In this document: one piece after another, positions 39,802-47,500 of the stretch
Layout: each line of letters starts with the position of its first letter
Numbering within the stretch: position 1 is the first letter of the stretch
Assembly (NCBI GenBank): GCA_018242665.1
Contig: JAFEBL010000011.1
Location: 1-64,000 of the forward strand
Length of the DNA stretch: 64,000 nucleotides
From: Nitrospira sp.
Lineage (GTDB): Bacteria > Nitrospirota > Nitrospiria > Nitrospirales > Nitrospiraceae
Reading direction: 5' to 3'
Made by a program: the position numbers and the translations under genes
The notes under the pieces: model-generated
The model's input: only the letters and a program-made list of their open reading frames with translations
The model's database searches: none
Told to the model about the DNA's origin: nothing

Positions 39802-40083
39802 TCATAAAATGATGCCCCGTTCCCGCACCAGCTTTTGTTTGATCATCGTGAACATCTTCTGGTAGTCGACCTGCCCCTGCTCGATCTGTCGTTCGTAGGG
39901 CTGCATCATCCGGCGCACTTCGGCGTTCAGTCGATCTTCCACCAGCAGCTCTTCCGTCATCGTGTGTTCCAACGATTCCCGAAGGGCTTTCCGATCACCA
40001 CTGATCTCCAGATATTGCAATTCCTGCAACCGGGCGATCAGTGAATCTGCCATATGGTGCACTCGTTCTTTCGCCAATCTCAT
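39802..40083 (-). CDS. DUF507-family protein, copy 2
   Basis: The protein has 93 residues from ATG at 40083; an ATG at 40089 adds two. It starts MRLAKERVHHMADSLIARLQ and contains LRESLEHTMTEELLVEDRLNAEVRRMM, the same layout as copy 1 (helix, acidic turn, long helix). It ends in KLVRERGIIL, a hydrophobic C-terminal signature of the family. It lies 49 bp upstream of copy 1 on the same strand, so the two are likely co-expressed. Confidence 0.75.
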   Translation of the reverse strand: MRLAKERVHHMADSLIARLQELQYLEISGDRKALRESLEHTMTEELLVEDRLNAEVRRMMQPYERQIEQGQVDYQKMFTMIKQKLVRERGIIL

Positions 40084-40119
40084 GGCCATCGTTCTCCACT
40101 CAACGTCGCCGCCGATACC

Positions 40120-40530
40120 TTACCCAACCGGTTGCGCCGATTCGATTCGTTCCACCCGAATCGTGCTGGCATTCATGGCTTGCCGCAGTGTCGCGGCATC
40201 ACCCACAACACGCCCGACGACATTGACTCGATCAGCGGGCACCGGGTCTGCGCCCATGCTCATCGGCGTGCGCCCGAAGAAGATCGCCAGGACCTGGCCC
40301 GCTCCCCACAACGCCACGTCCCCCACCTTCACCTGGGTGGTCGCCGTTTCACGGTGGTCCTTGATCCCGGGAATCTTAAAGTAAAACTCTTCGCCCCATA
40401 CGTTCAAGGGCCCCTCGGCGGGCAACGCCCGATAGAGTTCTTCGGCTGTTTTGTTGCCTTTCAGTTCGGCTTCCAACTGTATCCCGCCCACAGTGATTCG
40501 TATCCGTTTTGCTGTCCCGTTCGTGTTCAT
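40120..40530 (-). CDS. Cyclophilin-like-fold protein (COG2164 type)
   Basis: The protein has 136 residues. The pattern KRIRITVGGIQLEAELKGN, then TAEELYRALPAEGPLNVWGEEFYFKIP and VKVGDVALWGAGQVLAIFFGRTP fits the small family with a cyclophilin-like beta barrel. These proteins lack known prolyl-isomerase residues. The cellular role is unknown. The C-terminal region (about 95-136) is an extension containing VNVVGRVVGDAATLRQA. It is 36 bp upstream of the DUF507 genes on the same strand. Confidence 0.75.
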   Translation of the reverse strand: MNTNGTAKRIRITVGGIQLEAELKGNKTAEELYRALPAEGPLNVWGEEFYFKIPGIKDHRETATTQVKVGDVALWGAGQVLAIFFGRTPMSMGADPVPADRVNVVGRVVGDAATLRQAMNASTIRVERIESAQPVG

Positions 40531-40604
40531 GAATCCTCACCTACCCCGTCATGCCGCGCGCGGCACTGGAATGACGAAACTCCGCACCAGTCGCGGACTC
40601 TAAC

Positions 40605-40634
40605 TTGTTTATCCCTTGAAATCAAGGCTACAAT
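40605..40634 (+). promoter_or_regulatory. Predicted promoter with an embedded inverted repeat
   Basis: There is a -35 TTGTTT (40605-40610), an 18-base spacer and a -10 TACAAT (40629-40634) upstream of the ATG at 40662. The spacer contains CCTTGA-AA-TCAAGG (40614-40627), a perfect inverted repeat of 6-bp arms. A protein bound there would block RNA polymerase. Confidence 0.45.
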
Positions 40635-40661
40635 CCCACGCGCCGCACGTGTGGAGCGACT

Positions 40662-41435
40662 ATGCTGACTTCGACATTTGTCCATTTGAACGGCATCGGC
40701 CCCGCGACGGAACGGCGACTGTGGGAAGGCGGCATCGCCGACTGGAACACCTTTCGACGGGAGACGCAGGTGCCGGGCATTTCCCCCTCCCGCAAGGTCG
40801 CGTACGACGCGGACTTGACCCTTGCCCAAACACATCTGGATCAACACAACGCTCGCTTCTTTGCCCATTGCCTGCACACCCGCGACCACTGGCGGCTGTT
40901 TCCCACCTTCGGCGCACGGGCGCTCTATCTGGACATTGAAACCACCGGACTGTCCGCTCGCGAAGGACAGGTCACCATCGTGGGGCTGTACCGCCAGGGA
41001 TCGATGCGCACCTTGATCCACGGAGACAGCCTCACTCAGGCAGCCATTCAAGAAGAACTGGATCAAGCCGATCTGTTAATCACATTTTTCGGCTCCGTCT
41101 TCGACGTGCCCTACCTCCAAAGCTGCTTCACCGGCTTGCGAGTCGGGATTCCGCACTTCGACCTCTGCTTTTCCGCCAGGCGTGTCGGACTACAAGGCGG
41201 GCTGAAATCGATCGAGCGCCAGTTGGATATCTCACGAGAAGCCGACCTGCTGCAGCTGGACGGACTGGAAGCCGTGAGGCTCTGGCATCAGTACCGCGCC
41301 GGACAGGACGCCGCGCTGGATCAACTCGTCCGCTACAATGCCGCCGACACCAGAAATCTGGAGCCCTTGGCAGCATGCCTCTATGAACAACTCGCCTTGC
41401 AATATGGACCTCCCACTCCATTCTCCCACGGATAA
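40662..41435 (+). CDS. RNase H-fold 3'-5' exonuclease-like protein
   Basis: The protein has 257 residues. It belongs to the RNase_H_2 (DEDD-like) class: LYLDIETTGLS holds the first Asp/Glu pair, LLITFFGSVFDVPYL a second Asp, and VRYNAADTRNLEPL the last Asp. An N-terminal helix-hairpin-like segment (about 1-60, HLNGIGPATERRLWEGGI) could bind DNA or act as a guide. Such proteins are linked to DNA or RNA trimming, but no substrate is known. Its stop lies one base before the ATG of the PP2C gene, so they form an operon. Confidence 0.8.
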   Translation: MLTSTFVHLNGIGPATERRLWEGGIADWNTFRRETQVPGISPSRKVAYDADLTLAQTHLDQHNARFFAHCLHTRDHWRLFPTFGARALYLDIETTGLSAREGQVTIVGLYRQGSMRTLIHGDSLTQAAIQEELDQADLLITFFGSVFDVPYLQSCFTGLRVGIPHFDLCFSARRVGLQGGLKSIERQLDISREADLLQLDGLEAVRLWHQYRAGQDAALDQLVRYNAADTRNLEPLAACLYEQLALQYGPPTPFSHG

Positions 41436-41436
41436 T

Positions 41437-42243
41437 ATGGAGAGTCGCCTGAACAACTGGGAGTGGACAGGGTACGGACAGACGGATCAAGGCTTGGTCC
41501 GGACCAGCAACCAGGATGCGTTCTTGGTCGACAACCGCCGCCGGCTGTGGGCCGTCGCCGACGGCATGGGCGGCCATCCCGGGGGAGATGTCGCGAGCCG
41601 CATAGTCATGGATACCCTCGCGGATTTCGCCCACACCCTCAGCCGTGGCCCCACGTCCGACACTGCCCACGACGACGAACAGAAAACATTTTTACTCACC
41701 ACCATGGCGGAGCAGGCCCATACGACCATCCGGGCGCATGCGGAGCGAAACCCGTCGCTCTCCGGTATGGGCACCACACTTGTGATGGCTCACCTGCTTC
41801 CCCTGAATCCTCCCCGCCTCCTCATCCTCAACGTCGGCGATAGTCGTGCGTATCTGATCCGCGGGAAAACCATCATACAACTCACGCGAGACCACACGCT
41901 GGTTGATCACCTTGTCCGGGAGGGACGCCTGTCGCCCAGCCAGGCCGCCCGACACCCGGAACGGCATATGTTGACCCATGCCATAGGACTTGGCTCAGCA
42001 TTGAACAGCGACGTGTTTGCGCGCGACCTGCAGCACGGCGATCTGCTCCTGCTCTGCTCGGACGGCCTCACGACCATGCTGACCGACGAGGATATTCTCC
42101 AAACGGTTCTTCGTCACCCTCACGATCCGCATGAGTCCGCTCAAGCCTTGATTCAAGAGGCGCTCGGCTGGGGAGGCCTCGACAACGTCACAGTCGTCGC
42201 CTGCGCCGTGAAGGAGGCGATGGGGCAGGCAAATACCCATTGA
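41437..42243 (+). CDS. PP2C-type serine/threonine protein phosphatase
   Basis: The protein has 268 residues from ATG at 41437, just after the upstream stop. The frame is open for 33 more codons upstream, inside the RNase H-like gene. All PP2C motifs are visible: TSNQDAFLVD, VADGMGGHPGGDVAS, GTTLVMAHL, NVGDSRAYLIR, LLLCSDGLT and GWGGLDNVTVV. The metal-binding Asp residues are intact. It would dephosphorylate Ser/Thr proteins in the cytoplasm. No Ser/Thr kinase is encoded next to it. Confidence 0.92.
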   Translation: MESRLNNWEWTGYGQTDQGLVRTSNQDAFLVDNRRRLWAVADGMGGHPGGDVASRIVMDTLADFAHTLSRGPTSDTAHDDEQKTFLLTTMAEQAHTTIRAHAERNPSLSGMGTTLVMAHLLPLNPPRLLILNVGDSRAYLIRGKTIIQLTRDHTLVDHLVREGRLSPSQAARHPERHMLTHAIGLGSALNSDVFARDLQHGDLLLLCSDGLTTMLTDEDILQTVLRHPHDPHESAQALIQEALGWGGLDNVTVVACAVKEAMGQANTH

Positions 42244-42369
42244 CACCACCTTAAAGCAGCAGGTAGCCTCACAGCATCGTGCCCCGTAAACTCACGAGTT
42301 TCTGACCCTCCGTCCTACATGCGAATGAACATTCATCCATCCAATTCTCGAGTCATTCTTCGATCGCTC

Positions 42370-43227
42370 ATGAATCGCCTGTTGCTGGGGTCGCTCTCGA
42401 GCCTGCTTTGCCTGTCCCTCGTGTCGGCGGCGGAACTCATCGGGCCAGAGGCCACCCTGCGTGCCCTGGTGCAAGCCAATGCCGAACGTGATCTTGCGAC
42501 GATGTCGAAATACATGTCCCATGATGCCGATGCCATCGGGTACACGTTGGATGGACGCAAATACGTCGGTTGGCCGGACTTAGCCAGCGACATGCGCAGT
42601 GAATTCGATTCCGTCACGAAACTGGAGATTCCCATCACCAGCCTCCGCATGTGGACAAAGGGTGAGATCGCCTGGTTCGCCATGGAATTGAACTATATCC
42701 GCTACGCGGATCAGGCGGATCCCTCGCAACGGATGGTGCTGCCTCTGCGTGAAACAGGCGTATTAGAGCGGCGAGACGGCCGCTGGATCCTTGTGACCTG
42801 GCACGAATCCACGCGTCATCATGATATCGACAATGCACCGGCCGCCGAGAGCGACGCGCTCCTTCATCGCGCGTCGGACACTCAGCCGGCCGTGCCGAGC
42901 GGCGTGGATCTCAGCGGGCAATGGGAAGTCACAGAGATCGAGGACAATAAGAAGTACGTCGCGACCCTCGATGCTCAGGGCAACGGCCCCTATACCTGGC
43001 AGGAGGGACAGTTCACGACCACCAGTTTTGACGACCGTCGCTGGCAAGGCACCTGGAAACAGACCGGGAACGACCGGGAAGGCGCCTTTGACGTGGTGCT
43101 CTCGGAGGACGCGAGCGAAGCGAAGGGCATCTGGTGGTATGTGCGAGTCGGCAGCAGGAATAATATACCGCCCAGACAGCATGGCGGCACCTATCAGTGG
43201 AAACGACTCACCCCGCCGACGCCGTAG
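42370..43227 (+). CDS. Secreted protein with a SnoaL/NTF2-like domain
   Basis: The protein has 285 residues from ATG at 42370; an ATG at 42319 would add 17 Arg-containing residues. A signal peptide (NRLLLGSLSSLLCLSLVSAAE) precedes a SnoaL_3/DUF4440-like domain at about 25-150 (LRALVQANAERDLATMSKYM ... GRKYVGWPDL ... ETGVLERRDGRWILVTWHES). The C-terminal part (about 175-285) is a beta domain, SGQWEVTEIEDNKKYVATLDA and FTTTSFDDRRWQGTW, like a lipocalin-type sheet. The role is unknown. It lies 126 bp downstream of the PP2C gene. Confidence 0.7.
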   Translation: MNRLLLGSLSSLLCLSLVSAAELIGPEATLRALVQANAERDLATMSKYMSHDADAIGYTLDGRKYVGWPDLASDMRSEFDSVTKLEIPITSLRMWTKGEIAWFAMELNYIRYADQADPSQRMVLPLRETGVLERRDGRWILVTWHESTRHHDIDNAPAAESDALLHRASDTQPAVPSGVDLSGQWEVTEIEDNKKYVATLDAQGNGPYTWQEGQFTTTSFDDRRWQGTWKQTGNDREGAFDVVLSEDASEAKGIWWYVRVGSRNNIPPRQHGGTYQWKRLTPPTP

Positions 43228-43298
43228 CGGACCAGTGACGCTTACCTGCATCGTTTTCCAATATTCACCACGGCCGGGAGTCACAACGAGGAGGAGCT

Positions 43299-44300
43299 AT
43301 GAATCGTGCGCTTGTAGTAATGGGCTTGCTCTTGGGTCTGACCGGTCCAGCATACGCCGATGGTGGGCACGCGCATCACGTTATCCCGACCATGCCGAGC
43401 CTGGGTCAAACCACACTGGCGATTGACGACCACACGGTCACCTTGACCTTCGGCCCCGTCGATCTCCCGACCGGCCATGATGGTGACTTGGCCTCCAGCA
43501 TGCCGAAAAAAGTGTTTCAGCTGCCTGAAGACACCTACATGATCGGATACAAGTCCGAAGTCTTCACAAAAGACGGCACACCGCTCCCCAAGAACTATCT
43601 GCATCACATCCTCATGTTGAACAATGACAAACCCAGCGTCTCGTGCGACGGCGAACCGCTTTTTTTCGCTGGAGCTGGCTTGGAAATGACTGAAGCGCGA
43701 TTCCCTGAGGGCTACGCCGTCAAGCTCGGGAAAGGGCAAAACCTCATGTCAGTCGTGGCCTTTTATCACAAGGCGCCTCCCACGAAAGACGTGATGGCTC
43801 GGTTCACGATCTTCGTGGCCCCGAAAGGCGCGAAGGTGCAGGAAATGGACGTCTACCAGGTGGGCGTCAACATCGTGTGTTACAGCAAATTCGCTCAACG
43901 GGGCCCAGAGCAGACGGACGAAGGCATCGAAATCAATCCTGGCGTATCGGTTCTCTCAGCGCCCCTGAAATTCAACATGGATGGCTGCGTGAAGTTTGCG
44001 TATCCCCATGGCCACGACGAACTCCTCATGGTCGCGCTTGAAAACAAAACCTCGCAACAGACACTGCTCCGCACCGTTCCCGAGGTCGATGCAGACGGCA
44101 CCTTCCGTGACTTCCTGCCTCATCAAGTCTATCGGAACGGAACAGGATTCACCGTTACCAAGCAGGATGACTATGAAATGGTGATGGTGCACCACCACCC
44201 CCTGCACAATCACAACATTCAGCATGGGATGGGAAATTATCTGCTGTACATGACGCCAGGCGCCTGCCCTCAAGGGGCAAATACCGCCTCAGCACGCTAA
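43299..44300 (+). CDS. Secreted copper type II monooxygenase-like (PHM/SURNod19-like) protein
   Basis: The protein has 333 residues, with GAGGAG upstream of the ATG. The signal peptide (about 1-20) ends PAYADGG. The ligand set of peptidylglycine hydroxylating monooxygenase is matched: H102-H103 in YLHHILML and H157 in FYHKAP (first copper), H237-x-H239 in YPHGHDEL with a later Met (second copper). Three Cys (C116, C194, C230) may form a disulfide. A C-terminal His-rich stretch (H298-300, H303, H305, H309) may bind more metal. It would be a periplasmic oxygenase or copper-binding protein. Assignment is by fold pattern and the SURNod19/DBM family similarity from memory. Confidence 0.72.
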   Translation: MNRALVVMGLLLGLTGPAYADGGHAHHVIPTMPSLGQTTLAIDDHTVTLTFGPVDLPTGHDGDLASSMPKKVFQLPEDTYMIGYKSEVFTKDGTPLPKNYLHHILMLNNDKPSVSCDGEPLFFAGAGLEMTEARFPEGYAVKLGKGQNLMSVVAFYHKAPPTKDVMARFTIFVAPKGAKVQEMDVYQVGVNIVCYSKFAQRGPEQTDEGIEINPGVSVLSAPLKFNMDGCVKFAYPHGHDELLMVALENKTSQQTLLRTVPEVDADGTFRDFLPHQVYRNGTGFTVTKQDDYEMVMVHHHPLHNHNIQHGMGNYLLYMTPGACPQGANTASAR

Positions 44301-44313
44301 ATCGAGCAGTTAG

Positions 44314-44343
44314 GGCCACCGCGCACACTGCGCCGCGGTGGCC
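44314..44343 (+). terminator. Strong hairpin after the copper-protein gene, possible terminator
   Basis: GGCCACCGCG (44314-44323) pairs perfectly with CGCGGTGGCC (44334-44343) around a ten-base loop, starting 14 bases after the stop. There is no T tract, so it may be Rho-dependent or only stabilising. Confidence 0.45.
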
Positions 44344-44579
44344 GCCTCGGCACCGTTCCCCACTCGATTGTTCTCTCCGCTGCCTGTTTTCCTCTCACCA
44401 AGCGATTCCCGGCACCGGGAGGCTCACGGCCGTTCACTCCACATTCGCTCGACCCTACGGAAGTAAAGCGGCCCCCTCGGGGAGCGGACTGGGATTCTCA
44501 AGAAGGTGTATGATATTGAACCATCCATGCCGGTTGCCCTGCTTTCCATGCACACAGGTTCCCCTTCCCATGGGAGAGC

Positions 44580-47500
44580 ATGTTCAGTATTGTACGACGG
44601 TGCAGGGTCCACCCCATGCCCAGCAACGGCCGGGCTGTTCATTTGCATCCCCGCTTGACGAGCATGAGATCTTCCATGTCCCTGCCGGACGCTTCCCTCA
44701 ACATCCTTCTCATCAACGAACATCCCGAAGAAATCAAACTGGTGACCACCAGCCTGCGCAATTTTTTCTCAGGATGCCGCATCGAAGCCGGCTACACATC
44801 CGAGGACGCATTGGCCTTCAGCCAACAGGGTGACTGGCACATCATTCTCATCGACCAGGAGTTGGCTCCGGAACGCGGCATGGATGTGATCGCCCGCCTG
44901 CGCCGACATGCCCCCTATGCAGCCATCCTTCTCCAGACGAACGAGAATGATTCGCATGCTGCGATTCAAGCCCTGCAACACGGTGCGGACTTTCTCCTCT
45001 TCAAACAGTCGCCCGGATTCATCACCGAACTCCTGTTCTCTGTGCAGGAAGCGGTGGAAAAGCGGGAATTGCAAATGAAGTTGGATCATACCTTCCAACG
45101 CCATTTGCGTTTCATCGAGACACTCAGCGACTTGTCCTACGAGCTCGATGCGGAAGGTCGATTCGTATATGTCAGCCCCACCGTCACCTCCATGCTCGGG
45201 TACGGCCCGGAGGAACTTGCAGGGCGCCACTATTCGATCCTTCTCGCGCCGCATCAGGAGCAAAGCGGGCGGTTTCGATTAAACGAACGACGGGCGGGAA
45301 GCCGATCGACACGCAAATTTGAACTCACCCTCCACGGCAAGCCCCTTCCAGATACCCCGACCCTCCCCGTCACGGTCGAGGTCACGGCAAAGGGGCTGTT
45401 TGATTCCGCCAACCGCTATCTGGGCACCATCGGGTTGCTCCACGACCTCTCGCAGGAAAAGGCTCAACGGGATCGCCTGACAGAATTGGAATCGCGTCTT
45501 CAGGAAACCCATCGACAGCTGACACTCACTCGTGAAGCCGCTCGAGTCTCCCGCCAGTTGCAGCAGCCCCTCGCCACCCTACTGCAGGACTCTCAGCGAT
45601 TGCTGACGTCCATCCAGGACAGCAGGATAGAGCAGCATGCGGAAACCATGGTCGCCAAAGCCTCCCACGCAAACCGATTGAGCCATCAGCTCACGCAAGT
45701 CGTGTATGACCAGCCTGCCGGATTTACCCCCCTCAACCTGAACGACGTTCTCCAGACCGTCGCGCAGGCAGTCCAGCCGCGCGCGGACGAGGCAGGGATT
45801 CAGATGGCGATCCGATTGGGGGATCATGTTCCGACGATTGTCGGTTCGCGCATGGACCTCGACCACTTAGCACACATCCTCCTTGAGTATGCGCAACACT
45901 GTCTCGCGAACGCCTCCGCCCCGGTCCGCCTCATCCTGGAATCAGGAACCATAGATCTGGCAAGCCGATCGATTGCCCAGGATGGCGTCACAGACCCGGC
46001 TGATCCCGCGCGCACCTTCGCCAGCTTTACCATCCGTGCCACAGTCGCTGCCGTGGGCCGGCCGTGGAACAAGGAGTCACCTAACACCGTGCCGGAAGAG
46101 CAGCTGCTCCTGGCCCATCGAATCGTTCAAGTGCATAACGGCGGGATTGAGATCGAACATACTGGCGATCAGGGCGTCACTATTTCGGTACGTCTTCCTG
46201 CAATAGCGGACAACTCCCAGACGGTTTCCACATTCGAACATCAACCTACGTCATCAAACGTTCCCTCCCGCGGTGACAGGAGAATGTGGCAACGCGCGAC
46301 ACAGGCGGCCCGCATGCAGCCTGATCGACGACGGTCCGAGCGTAAGTCCTTTTCCCTTCCTGTTCAATTGTCGATCGGCGGGACCACACTTCGTGGCGTC
46401 TTGCGCAACATGAGCACCGGAGGAGCACTCTTCACGATAGGCGATATCTCAGCCTCCATTCATCGCCAACCAGCCTATCTCGTGATCAAGACACCAGTAA
46501 GTTTTCTTGAGGTGCACGGCGTTGTTCACGAACGCGCCTCGGAAGCAGATGATGTTCCGTTTCATGGGATGCGTGAATTCGCCATTTCCTTTGCACCCAC
46601 CGTCGAACGGGACCGCAATGTGCTTCGCTCCCTGCTCGATGGCCTGCACGATGGCTCCACCACTGTCACGTTCGAAGGCTTGATCCTTCCAAACGACACG
46701 ACCGATGGAGCTAGCCGCGAATTGCATGCGGCCTCCGCGGAACCGGCAATGGAGCGCCGCGAGACCACCCGTTTGCCGCTCCGCCAGCCTGTTCGAATTG
46801 CCGAACCAGACAACCTTGCGAACCAACTGCTCGGCCACATCGTCAATCTCAGCCTGGATGGTGCGTGCCTTGAGCTGCCCTCTGGCCTCGAGCCCTTGGC
46901 AATTCAATCACAGCTGTATGTGCGACCTCTCGAAGCACGCGAGGCGGCCAACCCTGACTCGAACGCGGCGGAGGAACCTTGGTCGATGCGTCTCGCCTGG
47001 AATAGTTCTCGAGAAAGAGTCTCACGCGTTCAGGCAGGTGACAGGATAAGCAAGCTGGTCCATGTGGGGGTGCGCTTTGACCATCTCTCCCCTGCACAGG
47101 AGCATGGACTCCGACGCCTCATCGCCGACCGCACCAGCCTCTTTGAGGATCGGTTCGCACCCATGCTGGACGCCGCCATCGTCACGGATTCAACGACGAT
47201 TCACAATCATGACGGACAGCGGCTGTTGTTGTCCCATGACTATCCCAGGCAGCCCGTGACAAGACAGGCCCCCTTGGTTCTGCTCTGTCCCGGATACGGA
47301 ACGACCCAGCAGCACTACGTAGCAATTGCCTATGCCTTGGCGGGGGCCGGCCTTCACGTGGTGCGATATGATCACAGTCGGCACATCGGTGGAAGCGCCG
47401 GAGATCCTTCCCACACGACCTTCACATCACTGGAAGACGATCTCGACACGATCCTTACCTATGCTCACAGGGAATGGCCGGAGGCGCCACTCACGCTCCT

